Both the position numbers and the translations under genes were made by a program. Below the pieces are notes generated by a model. The model saw only the letters and a program-made list of their open reading frames with translations, was not told the origin of the DNA and searched no databases. Below, in pieces: positions 6,560 through 15,256 of a stretch of 25,775 nt of DNA; the first letter of the stretch is position 1; the number at the start of each line of letters is the position of its first letter. The stretch is from NCBI GenBank assembly GCA_023399375.1, contig JAEWPX010000043.1:1-25775 (forward strand), read 5' to 3'. This DNA comes from Pseudomonadota bacterium (GTDB taxonomy: Bacteria > Desulfobacterota > Desulfovibrionia > Desulfovibrionales > Desulfovibrionaceae).

Positions 6560-7432
6560 ATGCCCCGCAAATTCCTCTTGTTCGCGCTGTGTTGCGTGAC
6601 GGCCCTTTCCATTTTCCCAGGCAGGTCCGCCGCCCAGACCGCAGCGCCCTCGCCCGACCAGCAGGACATGCAGAAGCTGACTCAGGAATCGAGCAATCCC
6701 ATCGGCAGCCTCTGGATGATCACCAACCAGTTCAACCTGAACCTGCTCCAATCCCCCAAGGGCGGACCATTCAAGGAGGAGCGGACACAGTTCAACTACA
6801 ATTTCCAGCCCGTGCTCACCTTCGACCTGTCCAGCGACTACCGTCTCGTCGCCCGGCCGGTGCTACCGGTCTACAATACACCCTATCCCGTCAGCCTCAA
6901 AAACGTCGATTACAGATTCGGCCTGGGCGACGCCGAGTTCATGGCCATGGTCGCGCCGAGCTCCAGCAGTTCAAATTTCTTGTTCGGCCTCGGGCCCACG
7001 GCCGTGTTCCCCACGGCCACGGACAGGCACCTCGGCAGCGGCAAGTGGCAGCTCGGCGGGGCGCTCGCAGCCCTGTACATGGACGACAAGTGGGTGGTGG
7101 GCGTTTTCCCCCAGCAATGGTGGTCCGTGGCAGGAGACCCCTCGCGCAAGGAAGTGAGCCTGACCAAGGCGCAGTATTTCATCTGGTACTCGCCGGCCCC
7201 CACCTGGCAGGTCGGCATGTCTCCCAACGTGCTCATCGACTGGACGCAGAAGGACGCTGACAAGGCCCTGACCCTGCCCGTGGGCCTTGGCCTGGCCAAA
7301 CTCGTCAAACTGGGCAAGCTGCCTGTCAAGATCGGCGCCGAAGCCGACTATTCCGTCATCCGTCCCCGGGGCGCGGGCACGGAGTGGACGTTCAAGCTGA
7401 CCATCACGCCGATCATTCCGAAACTGTTCTAA
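6560..7432 (+). CDS. Outer-membrane beta-barrel protein, possible transporter
   Basis: A 290-residue exported protein. The signal peptide spans about residues 1-25 (MPRKFL, hydrophobic core, RSAAQ cleavage region). The rest consists of alternating hydrophobic/polar strands, for example YRLVARPVLPVYN, NFLFGLGPTAVFPT, WVVGVFPQQWWSV and WTFKLTITPIIPKLF; the final residue is Phe, as in many outer-membrane barrels. It resembles the Phenol_MetA_deg/putative transporter family of barrels of similar length. The start is set by AAGGA nine bases before the ATG; an in-frame extension to 6335 would remove the signal peptide from the N-terminus. The choloylglycine hydrolase-like gene starts 19 bp after its stop, so they are probably cotranscribed. 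Confidence 0.8.
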   Translation: MPRKFLLFALCCVTALSIFPGRSAAQTAAPSPDQQDMQKLTQESSNPIGSLWMITNQFNLNLLQSPKGGPFKEERTQFNYNFQPVLTFDLSSDYRLVARPVLPVYNTPYPVSLKNVDYRFGLGDAEFMAMVAPSSSSSNFLFGLGPTAVFPTATDRHLGSGKWQLGGALAALYMDDKWVVGVFPQQWWSVAGDPSRKEVSLTKAQYFIWYSPAPTWQVGMSPNVLIDWTQKDADKALTLPVGLGLAKLVKLGKLPVKIGAEADYSVIRPRGAGTEWTFKLTITPIIPKLF

Positions 7433-7451
7433 TCCGAAGGAGGCCCCGAAC

Positions 7452-8564
7452 ATGCGCTTGCGCTCCCTGGCCGCCCTGGCCGCCGCCATCGTCATCCTGG
7501 CCACGCTCGGCCCCGCCGACGCCTGCACCAGCATCCGGCTCAAGACCACGGACGGCGACGTCGTCTACGCCCGCACCATGGAATACGCCGTGGACCTCCA
7601 TGCCGGCATGACCATCGTGCCCAAGGGGACCCCGTTTGCCGGCACCCTGCCCGACGGTTCGCAAAAGGGCCTGCCCTTCCCGGCCAAATACGGCTTCGTG
7701 GGCATGAATTCCTACGGCATCCCGGTCAACATCGACGGCGTCAACGAAAAGGGCCTCGTGGTCGGCGGCCTGCTCTTCCCGGGCTACGCCGGCTACCAGT
7801 CCTTCGATCCGGCCCAGGCGGGCAAAACCATCGCCCAGTTCGACGTGGTCAACTGGCTGCTGTCCCAGTTCGCCACCGTGGCCGAGGTGAAAAAGGGCCT
7901 CGAGGGCGTGCGCGTCTGCCAGGGCCCGGAGAGCGCCCAGGGCGTGACCATCGGCCCGTTGCCCCTGCACTACACCGTGCACGACGCCACGGGCGCGAGC
8001 ATCGTCATCGAACACGTGGGCGGCGCGCTCAAGGTCCACGACAACCCCCTGGGCGTGCTGACCAACTCCCCGGATTTCGACTGGATGCGCATCTACCTGA
8101 GCAACTTCGTCAACCTCTCGGCGGTCAACGCCGCGCCCAAGGACCTCGCCGGCTTCAAGATCGACCCCATGGGCCAGGGTTCGGGCATGCTCGGGCTTCC
8201 CGGCGACTTCACCCCGCCCAGCCGCTTCCTGCGCATGGTCGCCCTGACCCAGTCCGCCTCCCCGGTCACGGGTGGCGAGGCCGGCCTCAACCTGGCCATG
8301 ACCATCATCGACAACGTGGACATCCCACTCGGGGCCGTGCGCGACGTCACACCCGCCGGCGTCGAACGCGACGTCACCCAGTGGGTGGCCGCCGCGGACA
8401 CCGCGCGCGGCCGCTACTGCTTCCGCACCTACAACAACAAAAACTGGCGCTGCGTGGGCGTCAAGGAAGCCCTGGCCAAGGCCGGCGCGACCCTGATGAA
8501 CATCCCCATGGAAACCCCGGCCGCCTATCCCGACGTGACGGATACGGCGAGGCCCATGAAGTAG
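7452..8564 (+). CDS. Choloylglycine hydrolase / penicillin V acylase family (Ntn hydrolase)
   Basis: A 370-residue exported amidase. After a signal peptide ending PADA, the next residue is C25, which would become the N-terminal nucleophile of an Ntn hydrolase. The start of the mature enzyme, CTSIRLKTTDGDVVYARTMEY, places R41 sixteen residues after the Cys, as in bile salt hydrolase (C2/R18); the usual Asp of the R-x-x-D pair is Glu here (E44). A later GVLTNSPDFDWM segment contains the Asn expected around the oxyanion region. Substrates in the family include conjugated bile acids, penicillin V and N-acyl homoserine lactones; in a free-living sulfate reducer a bile salt is unlikely, so signal or antibiotic degradation or an amide nutrient is more plausible (inference). 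Good AAGGAGG ribosome site. Likely operon with the preceding barrel protein. Confidence 0.87.
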   Translation: MRLRSLAALAAAIVILATLGPADACTSIRLKTTDGDVVYARTMEYAVDLHAGMTIVPKGTPFAGTLPDGSQKGLPFPAKYGFVGMNSYGIPVNIDGVNEKGLVVGGLLFPGYAGYQSFDPAQAGKTIAQFDVVNWLLSQFATVAEVKKGLEGVRVCQGPESAQGVTIGPLPLHYTVHDATGASIVIEHVGGALKVHDNPLGVLTNSPDFDWMRIYLSNFVNLSAVNAAPKDLAGFKIDPMGQGSGMLGLPGDFTPPSRFLRMVALTQSASPVTGGEAGLNLAMTIIDNVDIPLGAVRDVTPAGVERDVTQWVAAADTARGRYCFRTYNNKNWRCVGVKEALAKAGATLMNIPMETPAAYPDVTDTARPMK

Positions 8565-8591
8565 GCACATGCGCCAGCACGGCAGCGCAAC

Positions 8592-8625
8592 GGCGCAGGC
8601 GGCCCGCCCCCGGGCCGCCTGCGCC
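8592..8625. terminator. Strong GC hairpin after the Ntn-hydrolase gene
   Basis: A perfect 15-bp stem, GGCGCAGGCGGCCCG (8592-8606) and its complement (8611-8625), around CCCC. It lies 28 bp after the stop codon. It is followed by GCGAAAAAA, not a T-run, so it may act as an mRNA 3'-end block or a pause hairpin rather than a standard terminator. Confidence 0.5.
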
Positions 8626-8657
8626 GCGAAAAAACGCCGCCGCCCCGCCGCCGTCGC

Positions 8658-8687
8658 TTGACGCCGCCCCAAAGGCCGGGCTATCGG
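8658..8687 (+). promoter_or_regulatory. Candidate sigma-70 promoter for the MFS gene
   Basis: TTGACG (8658-8663), 18-nt spacer, TATCGG (8682-8687). It lies between the hairpin at 8592-8625 and the ATG at 8735, giving a leader of about 40 nt. The -10 is only a half match. Confidence 0.35.
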
Positions 8688-8734
8688 GCGGCCTCGCCGC
8701 GTTGCCGCAAAGGCCGGACGCGCGCCCAAAACCC

Positions 8735-9919
8735 ATGGCAAGCCCGCCCCAAGCCCGCATCTTCACCTTCGAGTTCACCGGGCTGTGCCTGCTGCTCTTC
8801 CTGGCCTACTGCAACATCGCGGTCTTCTACAGCCTCTACGTCTACCTCCAGGCGCTCGGCATCCCGGCGTCCTGGCGGGGACTGCTCATCGGGGCCTCGT
8901 CGCTGGCGACCATGGCCGGCTACCTCTTCGCCAGCCCCTTCCTCACCGTCAAAAACGCCGCACGGGCAGCCGGCTGCGGCATCCTGATCCTCACCGGCTG
9001 CGGCGTGTCCTACCTCTACGCCACGTCCGCGCCGGCGCTGCTCGCCGTGCGCCTGGCCAACGGCCTGGCCGTGGCCCTGGTCTCCGCCGGGGCCATGACC
9101 CTGCTCGTGGCCGTCATCCCGCCCACGCGCACGGGCCAAGCCTTCGGCATGTATTCCGTGGCCATGCTCCTGCCCTACTCCCTCGTACCGCCGGTCTTCG
9201 ACGCGCTCTCCCCGGCGGTCCTGACCTATCCCCAGGGCTATGCCGGCATGGCCCTGGCGCTCGCCCCGGCGCTCGCCGTGGTCGCCGTGCTCGGGCGGCG
9301 CGTGGCCGGGCGCGGGGACCACGGTCCGGCCCGCCGGCCGACGCTCCGGCAGATGGCGCAAAACGCCCGCAAGCGCCCGGTCGCCCAGCTCCTTGCCGTC
9401 AACGCCGTCTATTACCTCAATTTCGCCTCGCTCTTTTTTCTGGCCAAGAGCCTGTTCCTTTCGCGCGGCCTCGACCATGCGGGGGTGTTCTTCTCCCTCC
9501 AGATGACGTGCATGATCCTGCTGCGGATTTTCGCCAACCGCGTTTTCGACGCCGTGCCGAAAATCCGGCTGATCCGCTTCTGCTACCTGGTCACGGCGGG
9601 CGCGTTTCTGCTGCTCTACTTCGCCCACGGCCTGCCGCTCGCCTTTGCGGCGGCGGCGCTCCTCGGCATCGGCATGGGCGTGGGCTCGCCGTCGCTCAAC
9701 GCCTTCATGTACGAACTGTCCGAACCGGCCTATAGAGGCCTCAACGCAAACCTGATGATGCTCTCGCTGCAAAGCGGCAGCTTCCTCGGGCCGATTCTCG
9801 GCGGCGCGGCGGTGGCGGCGTTCGGGTACAGCGGATTCCTGCTCGTGGGCACGGCGGCCTGCCTGTGCGGCACGGCCCTGAGCCTGGGGCTCGGCCCCGA
9901 AACACAAACGGTGAAGTGA
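8735..9919 (+). CDS. Major facilitator superfamily transporter
   Basis: A 394-residue inner-membrane protein with about 12 hydrophobic helices in two groups of six, separated by a basic cytoplasmic loop near residues 190-215 (GRRVAGRGDHGPARRPTLRQ). Helix 1 is LCLLLFLAYCNIAVFYSLYVYL. The second half shows GIGMGVGSPSLNAFMYELSE and LGPILGGAAVAAFGYSGF, common in arabinose-efflux-like (MFS_1) exporters. The length is usual for the superfamily. The start at ATG 8735 is chosen because it places the first helix properly; the in-frame extension to 8381 overlaps the previous gene and its hairpin. Its ribosome site is weak. Substrate not inferable; an efflux role is a guess. Confidence 0.85.
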   Translation: MASPPQARIFTFEFTGLCLLLFLAYCNIAVFYSLYVYLQALGIPASWRGLLIGASSLATMAGYLFASPFLTVKNAARAAGCGILILTGCGVSYLYATSAPALLAVRLANGLAVALVSAGAMTLLVAVIPPTRTGQAFGMYSVAMLLPYSLVPPVFDALSPAVLTYPQGYAGMALALAPALAVVAVLGRRVAGRGDHGPARRPTLRQMAQNARKRPVAQLLAVNAVYYLNFASLFFLAKSLFLSRGLDHAGVFFSLQMTCMILLRIFANRVFDAVPKIRLIRFCYLVTAGAFLLLYFAHGLPLAFAAAALLGIGMGVGSPSLNAFMYELSEPAYRGLNANLMMLSLQSGSFLGPILGGAAVAAFGYSGFLLVGTAACLCGTALSLGLGPETQTVK

Positions 9920-9941
9920 TCGTTTCCCCAAGGAGGGCGAC

Positions 9942-10172
9942 ATGCACGGATGGTACGAATACGGCACGTTCGGCGGCGGCCTGTGGCCGCTTCTGCTCAC
10001 GCTGCTCATTTTGCTCGTGATCTTCCTGGTCTGCCGGGAGATCGTGTGCTGGTACTGGAAGATCAACCGGGCGGTGGAGCTGCTCGAACGGCAAAACGTG
10101 CTGCTCGAACGCATCGAGGCGCGGCTCTCGGCCTCCGGCCACGTGCCGCCGGCGGACCGTCAGACGCCGTAA
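9942..10172 (+). CDS. Small single-helix membrane protein
   Basis: A 76-residue protein starting MHGWYEYGTFGGGLWP, then one hydrophobic helix (LLLTLLILLVIFLVC, about residues 17-31) and an amphipathic, coiled-coil-like segment WKINRAVELLERQNVLLERIEARL. No known domain recognised. AAGGAGG lies about five bases before the ATG, and the gene begins 22 bp after the MFS stop codon, so cotranscription is likely. The C-terminus converges on fliI with only four bases between stops. A regulatory or scaffold micro-membrane protein is possible; function unknown. Confidence 0.75.
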   Translation: MHGWYEYGTFGGGLWPLLLTLLILLVIFLVCREIVCWYWKINRAVELLERQNVLLERIEARLSASGHVPPADRQTP

Positions 10173-10176
10173 GGGA

Positions 10177-11514
10177 CTATTTGGCCCCGACCAGGGCCAT
10201 GATGGCGGCGAAACTCTCGTCGAGCGTGGCGCTGGCGGCGATGTCCTGGCGCAGGAAGTCGTTGATGGGGCCGATCATGTCGATGGCCCGGTCGATGTCG
10301 GGATTGGCCCCGCGCGCGTAGGCCCCGATGTTCACCATGTCCTCCACGCGGCGGTAGGTCGCGAGGATGCGGATGAGCTCCCGGCCCGCGCCGAGCGCGT
10401 CCTTCGGCGTCACGTCCGAGCGCAGACGGCTGATCGAGCGCAGCACGTCGATGGCCGGAAAATGGCCCTGGTCGGCCAGGTCGCGCGTGAGCACGATGTG
10501 CCCGTCGAGGATGGAGCGCACGGCGTCGGCGATGGGCTCGTTGAAGTCGTCGCCGTCCACGAGCACGGTGTAGATGCCGGTGATGCTGCCCTTGCCGTTC
10601 TTGCCGGCGCGCTCCAGGAGCTTGGGGAGCTGGGCGAAGACCGAAGGCGTGTAGCCGCGCGTGGTCGGGGGCTCGCCCGCGGCCAGACCCACCTCGCGGC
10701 CGGCCATGGCGAAACGGGTGACGGAATCCATCATGAGGATGACGTCACTCCCTTCGTCGCGGAAAAATTCCGCCATGGCCGTGGCCGCGTAGGCCGCGCG
10801 CATGCGGATGAGCGGACTTTTGTCCGAGGTCGCGACCACCACCACCGAGCGCGCCATGCCCTCGGGACCGAGGTCCTTTTCGATAAATTCCCGCAGCTCC
10901 CTGCCGCGTTCGCCCACAAGCCCGATGACGTTGACGTCGGCCTTGGTGTTGCGCGCGATCATGCCCATCAGCGTCGATTTCCCGACGCCCGATCCGGCCA
11001 TGATGCCCACGCGCTGGCCCTTGCCCAGGGTCAACAGGCCGTTGATGGCCCGCACGCCCACATCCATGGGGTCGCAGATGCGCGGCCGGTCCATGGGGTC
11101 CGGAGCCGGAGCGAAAACGGGATTGAAGCGCGTGGGAAAAAGCGGTTCGCCGCCGTCAAGGGGCGTGCCGAAGGCGTCGATGACCCGGCCGAGGTAGCGC
11201 CGGCCCACCGGAAAAAGCGGCGGCGTGCTGGTGTTGCGGATCAGCGTTCCGGGGGCGATGCCGCGCAGGTCGTCGTAGGGCATGAACAGGCACGCCCCGT
11301 CGCGAAATCCGACCACTTCGGCCGGCACTTCGCGCACGCTGCGGCCGTCGTCGGCCAGCAGCTGGCACACCGAGCCCACGGGCGCGCGGATGCCCCGGCC
11401 CTCGGCGATAAGCCCCACCACCTTGGACACCTTGCCGAAGGTGCGCGCCGGGCGCAGCGCTTCGAGCTGGGCCATGGCCCCCGCGGTCTCAAGCCGCGCC
11501 ATCGCCGTCCCCAT
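10177..11514 (-). CDS. fliI: Flagellar export ATPase FliI
   Basis: A 445-residue F1-beta-like ATPase that energises the flagellar type III export apparatus. Walker A is GSGVGKST at 174-181 and Walker B is VILMMDSVTRFA about 80 residues later; the hallmark EPPTTRGYTPSVFAQLPKLL follows, and the C-terminal helical domain ends with SFAAIMALVGAK. Length agrees with FliI (about 440). The start at 11514 overlaps the fliH stop by 26 nt; an internal ATG at 11502 is equally possible because neither has a clear ribosome site. It is the last gene of the basal-body operon; no fliJ follows, as the next stop codon belongs to a convergent gene four bases away. Confidence 0.96.
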   Translation of the reverse strand: MGTAMARLETAGAMAQLEALRPARTFGKVSKVVGLIAEGRGIRAPVGSVCQLLADDGRSVREVPAEVVGFRDGACLFMPYDDLRGIAPGTLIRNTSTPPLFPVGRRYLGRVIDAFGTPLDGGEPLFPTRFNPVFAPAPDPMDRPRICDPMDVGVRAINGLLTLGKGQRVGIMAGSGVGKSTLMGMIARNTKADVNVIGLVGERGRELREFIEKDLGPEGMARSVVVVATSDKSPLIRMRAAYAATAMAEFFRDEGSDVILMMDSVTRFAMAGREVGLAAGEPPTTRGYTPSVFAQLPKLLERAGKNGKGSITGIYTVLVDGDDFNEPIADAVRSILDGHIVLTRDLADQGHFPAIDVLRSISRLRSDVTPKDALGAGRELIRILATYRRVEDMVNIGAYARGANPDIDRAIDMIGPINDFLRQDIAASATLDESFAAIMALVGAK

Positions 11515-12241
11515 CCCCGGCCGCGGCCATCTGGGCCAAAATGACCTCCACCTCGCCGAAGCGCGTGCCGATGGAATTGTCCACCAGGCCGTCGCCGCAT
11601 TCGAGGATCACGCTGCCGGGCAACAGTTCCGGGTTGGGCCGCACGAGCACTTTGTCGAGGCCGCCGCGGTCCTGGGAGGCGCGGTTGATGAGCTCGCGCA
11701 GGAGCGGCTCGTCCTCGGGATTGACGGCCAGGGTCAGGTCGGCCTTGGCGTCCATGAGATCCAGGGATTCGTGCAGGAGGTTGCGCAGGATTTCCTCGCG
11801 CCGGGCGTCGATGGCGGCGAGCGTGGTGCGTTCCAGGGCCAGGCGCAGCAGGGCGACGAATTCCTGACGGTGGGCGTCCCAGAGCTTTTTGCGCTCCCCG
11901 GTCAGGGATTCGAGCATGGTGCCGAGCGAGGCGGACATCTGGGCCAGCTCGGTCTGGATCTGCTCGCCGGCCGCGGCCACGCCGGCGGCGTAGCCGGCTT
12001 CCTGGGCCTTGGCCTTGATGCGCTCGCCCTCGGCCATGGCCTCGGCGATGATGGCCGACGCCTTGGCCTTGGCCTTGGCGCGCACACGCTCCCAGAACTG
12101 CGCCTCGACCTCCTCGAAATGCAGGGGCGAACGGCGCGATTCCAGCTCCGAGACTGTGGTCTCGGACTCGCCATCCCCGCCCGGACCGAGGATGACCCGC
12201 CCCGTGAGCACGCCGGCCGCGTTGCCGTCAGATAAAGACAT
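11489..12241 (-). CDS. fliH: Flagellar export regulator FliH
   Basis: A 250-residue stator-like partner of FliI. After a disordered N-terminus and the motif LHFEEVEAQFWERVR there is a long alanine- and lysine-rich coiled coil (about residues 50-125: KAKAKASAIIAEAMAEGERI), then a C-terminal V-ATPase subunit E-like domain (DLTLAVNPEDEPLLRELI ... GSVILECGDGLVDNSIGTRF), where the last phrase is the conserved FliH/YscL signature. The very C-terminus is a GDGDGDG repeat. The gene overlaps fliG by 14 nt and fliI by up to 26 nt, as expected for a translationally coupled operon. Confidence 0.92.
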   Translation of the reverse strand: MSLSDGNAAGVLTGRVILGPGGDGESETTVSELESRRSPLHFEEVEAQFWERVRAKAKAKASAIIAEAMAEGERIKAKAQEAGYAAGVAAAGEQIQTELAQMSASLGTMLESLTGERKKLWDAHRQEFVALLRLALERTTLAAIDARREEILRNLLHESLDLMDAKADLTLAVNPEDEPLLRELINRASQDRGGLDKVLVRPNPELLPGSVILECGDGLVDNSIGTRFGEVEVILAQMAAAGDGDGDGAA

Positions 12242-13223
12242 CTCCGCCTCCGCGCCCGATGGCGATCTTGCCCTCGGCCTCCAGCCGGCGCACGGTCTTG
12301 ACCACGTTCTGCTGGGCGGCCTCCACTTCGGCCAGACGGATGGGGCCCATGATCTCCAGGTCTTCCTGGATCATGGTGGCGGCGCGCTCGGAGAGGTTCT
12401 TGAAGAACTTGTCGCGCAGATCCTCGGACGCGCCCTTCAACGCCTGGGTCAGCTCCTCGTTGGAGACTTCCTTGAGCAGCTCGCGAATGGCGCGGTCGTC
12501 CAGGGCCTTGATGTCCTCGAAGACGAACATGAGGTTGCGGATGTCCTCGGCCATCTGCGCCGATTCCTCTTCGATTTCCGAGAGCACTTCCTCTTCCGTG
12601 GCCCTGTCCACGGCATTTAAAATTTCGGCCACGGAGGTGATGCCGCCGACCTTCTTGCCTTCCTTGCCGCCCATGGCGATGAGCTGGTTTTGCAGCACCT
12701 TGTCCACTTCGAGCAGCATGTCCTCGGCCACGGCCTCCAGGCGCGACAGGCGCATGAGCACTTCGGCGCGCACGCCCGACGGCAGGTTCTGGAGCAGTTC
12801 CGCAGCCTGGTCGGGATGCAGGTGGCCGAGGATGAGCGCCAGCGTCTGCGGGTGCTCGTTGCGCAGGATCTGCGCCAGGATGCGCGGCGAGACGTTGCCG
12901 AGTTCCTGGAAGGGCGTGGGCCCGGTGTCGAGCTCGAGCGTCTCCATGATGTACTTGGCCGTGTCGGAGTCGAGGGTCTTGGAGAGCATCTTGCGCACCT
13001 GCTCCGGCCCGCCCGTGACCATGTCCTTGCCGACCTGCATGGACTCGTTGAACTCGTGGACCACGTCCTCGACCTGCTCCTTGGGCACGGTCTCCATCTC
13101 CATCATCGCCTTGGAGATGCGGGCGATTTCCTTCCGGTCCAGGCGTTTGAACACCTCGCCGGTGAATTTCTCGCCGAGCGCCAGGCACAGGACGGCGGTC
13201 TTCTGCGGGCCGGTCATGGACAT
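12228..13223 (-). CDS. fliG: Flagellar motor switch protein FliG
   Basis: A 331-residue rotor protein of the C-ring that binds FliF with its N-terminal domain and interacts with the stator through its C-terminal domain. Recognisable parts are the N-terminal QKTAVLCLALGEKFTGEVFK, the EHPQ motif at 123-126 that contacts FliM, the AEILN-V-R segment of the middle domain, and the charged torque helix near LMFVFEDIKALDDRAIRELL. It is full length (about 330). Overlaps fliH by 14 nt and starts only six bases after fliF ends. Confidence 0.97.
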   Translation of the reverse strand: MSMTGPQKTAVLCLALGEKFTGEVFKRLDRKEIARISKAMMEMETVPKEQVEDVVHEFNESMQVGKDMVTGGPEQVRKMLSKTLDSDTAKYIMETLELDTGPTPFQELGNVSPRILAQILRNEHPQTLALILGHLHPDQAAELLQNLPSGVRAEVLMRLSRLEAVAEDMLLEVDKVLQNQLIAMGGKEGKKVGGITSVAEILNAVDRATEEEVLSEIEEESAQMAEDIRNLMFVFEDIKALDDRAIRELLKEVSNEELTQALKGASEDLRDKFFKNLSERAATMIQEDLEIMGPIRLAEVEAAQQNVVKTVRRLEAEGKIAIGRGGGDVFI

Positions 13224-13229
13224 GGGGGC

Positions 13230-14873
13230 TTAGGCCTCCTGCTTGAGCCAGGTCTTGAGCAGGGTCATGGACTGTTCCATGTTCTCCTCGAACAACTGCA
13301 GCGCCAGGTTCTTGGCCAGCTCGAACTGCTTGGCGCTTTCGAGCATGGGGGTTTCCTCGCCCTCTTCGCCGGGCTCGGCCAGGGCCAGCCGGGCTTCGCC
13401 TTCGGGCAGGCGCTCCAGGGTCTCGATCTCCTCTTCCGTGACCCGCGGCCGGATAAGGGCCAGGACCACGGGCCGCACGACCAGGATGAGGAAGAGGAAC
13501 AGCAGCAGCCCGTTGAGGAACGGCTTGCCCAGGCGCTGGGCGTATTCGAGCATGGTCTGCACCAGGCTCGGCTCGCCAGATCCGTCGGGAACGCCGAACT
13601 CGAAGCTCGATACCTGAACCTCGTCGCCGCGGGACGGGTCGAGACCCGCCGCACGGGCCACCACCGCCTTGATGCGCTCGAGCTCTTCGGCCTTGCGCGG
13701 CACGAACGTGTAGGTGTTCTTGCCCTCGACCTTCTCGTAGGTCCCGTCCACGATAACCGCTAAGGACTGGCGCTTCAAGTCGCCTACGGGCGTGACGACG
13801 TTTTGCTCTTCCTTGTTGATCTCGAAGTTGGTGGTGCTGGCCGTGCGGTTGGACTTCTGGGTGGATTCGGTGCCGGAATAGCCTGCGGCGTTGAAATTGG
13901 TGTTGGGCACGGCCGCGCCGCCGCCGCGCGGGGTGGTGGTCGAGCCCGAGGGGTCCACGGCCGCCGTGCCGGAGGTCGATTCCTCGCTCTTCTGTTCGCT
14001 GCGCACCACGGTGGCGTTGGGGTCGTAGAGCTCCTTGCGGATGGTGCGCTGGCTGAAATCCAGGTCCACGTTGGCTTTGACGATGGCCCGCCCGGGACCG
14101 ACGATGGGGGTTAAAAGCTGCTCGATGCGGTTTTCCAGGTTGGATTCGTAGGTGTTCTTGAATTCGAACTGGGTGGTGGACATGCCGCCGAGGCCGCCGT
14201 CGCTGCGCGGCTGGTACAGGGCCTGGCCGGTGGTGTCGGTGACGGTGATGTGTTCGGGGGTGAGCCCTTCCACGGACATGGACACCAGGTTGACGATGCC
14301 CTGGAGCTGCTTGGCGTCAAGTTTTTGGCCCCGCTTGAGCGTCAGCACCACCGAAGCCGACGCCTGCTTCTGCTCCTCGATGAAAAGGCTCTTTTGCGGC
14401 AGCACCAGGTGCACCCGCGCCTTGTCCACCTGCGGAAATTCGGAAATGGTGCGCGAGAGTTCGCCCTGGAGCGCCCGGGTGTAGTTGATGCGCTGCACGA
14501 AATCCGTCTGCCCGACCTTGAGCTGGTCGAAAAGTTCGAACCCCACGCCCTGGCCGTGCATCACGCCTTCGCCCGCCACCTTCAGGCGCTGCTCGTAGAC
14601 CGCTTCGGCCGGCACGAGCACCGTCTTGCCGCCGTCGCGCAATTCGTAGGGCGTCTTGGAGGCCTTGAGCAGTTCCACCACCCGGGCAGCGTCCTCGGGG
14701 GCGAGATTGGTGTAAAGAACGCGCATTTCCGGCTGGTTGAGGAAATAGATCATGACCAGGAAGGCAGCCGCCGTGGACAGGGCCAAGCCGGCCAGCATCA
14801 CGCGCTGGGCATTGCTGCGGTTGGACCAGTACTGGATGAGCTTTTCGAAACTCTGCTTGAGGAAAGGGGGCAT
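13230..14873 (-). CDS. fliF: Flagellar MS-ring protein FliF
   Basis: A 547-residue membrane-ring protein, the foundation of the basal body. Transmembrane helix 1 lies at about 24-45 (VMLAGLALSTAAAFLVMIYFL) and helix 2 at about 452-471 (GLLLFLFLILVVRPVVLALI). Between them are the ring-building motifs: YTNLAPEDAARVVELLK, the YscJ/FliF box (ALQGELSRTISEFPQVDKAR, HLVLPQKSLF) and TVTDTTGQ-like text. A Ser/Thr/Gly-rich linker is present at about 300-340. The C-terminal tail (about 75 residues) is acidic and ends MTLLKTWLKQEA, the FliG-binding part. Full length. The ATG lies 41 bp downstream of fliE. Confidence 0.97.
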   Translation of the reverse strand: MPPFLKQSFEKLIQYWSNRSNAQRVMLAGLALSTAAAFLVMIYFLNQPEMRVLYTNLAPEDAARVVELLKASKTPYELRDGGKTVLVPAEAVYEQRLKVAGEGVMHGQGVGFELFDQLKVGQTDFVQRINYTRALQGELSRTISEFPQVDKARVHLVLPQKSLFIEEQKQASASVVLTLKRGQKLDAKQLQGIVNLVSMSVEGLTPEHITVTDTTGQALYQPRSDGGLGGMSTTQFEFKNTYESNLENRIEQLLTPIVGPGRAIVKANVDLDFSQRTIRKELYDPNATVVRSEQKSEESTSGTAAVDPSGSTTTPRGGGAAVPNTNFNAAGYSGTESTQKSNRTASTTNFEINKEEQNVVTPVGDLKRQSLAVIVDGTYEKVEGKNTYTFVPRKAEELERIKAVVARAAGLDPSRGDEVQVSSFEFGVPDGSGEPSLVQTMLEYAQRLGKPFLNGLLLFLFLILVVRPVVLALIRPRVTEEEIETLERLPEGEARLALAEPGEEGEETPMLESAKQFELAKNLALQLFEENMEQSMTLLKTWLKQEA

Positions 14874-14914
14874 GGCGTTTCTCCAGGCGGACGTCCGTTA
14901 GGGATGCGGGGCCG

Positions 14915-15244
14915 TTAGAACTGCATCTTCACCAGTTCTTTGTACGCTTCGAGCACCTTGCCGCGCACGGCCGTGGTCATCTGCATGGCGAGACCCGCCT
15001 TTTGCAGATTGATCATCAGCTCGTGCACGTTCTGCGTCTGGCCCGAGGCGAAGGATTCGACCATGTCGCTCTTCTGGTTTTGCATGTCGTTGACGGTCTT
15101 GAGCGAATCCATGAGCTTGGCGCCGAACCCTTCGCTCGGCGCGGCGGCAGGCTTGGCCAGGGAACGCGACACCTTGCCGTCGATGGAGGCCGCGCTCGCC
15201 ATGGCGTTTTGGTATGCGGAAAGGGCGATGGGAGAAATGGCCAT
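14915..15244 (-). CDS. fliE: Flagellar hook-basal body protein FliE
   Basis: A 109-residue protein that joins the MS ring to the proximal rod. The C-terminal half has the FliE signature: ESFASGQTQNVHELMINLQK followed by AGLAMQMTTAVRGKVLEAYKEL. The N-terminal half is variable, as usual. GGAGG lies just before the ATG. It sits between flgC (12 bp) and fliF (41 bp). It has no cleavable signal, in line with export by the flagellar type III system. Confidence 0.95.
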   Translation of the reverse strand: MAISPIALSAYQNAMASAASIDGKVSRSLAKPAAAPSEGFGAKLMDSLKTVNDMQNQKSDMVESFASGQTQNVHELMINLQKAGLAMQMTTAVRGKVLEAYKELVKMQF

Positions 15245-15256
15245 GGGAAACCTCCG

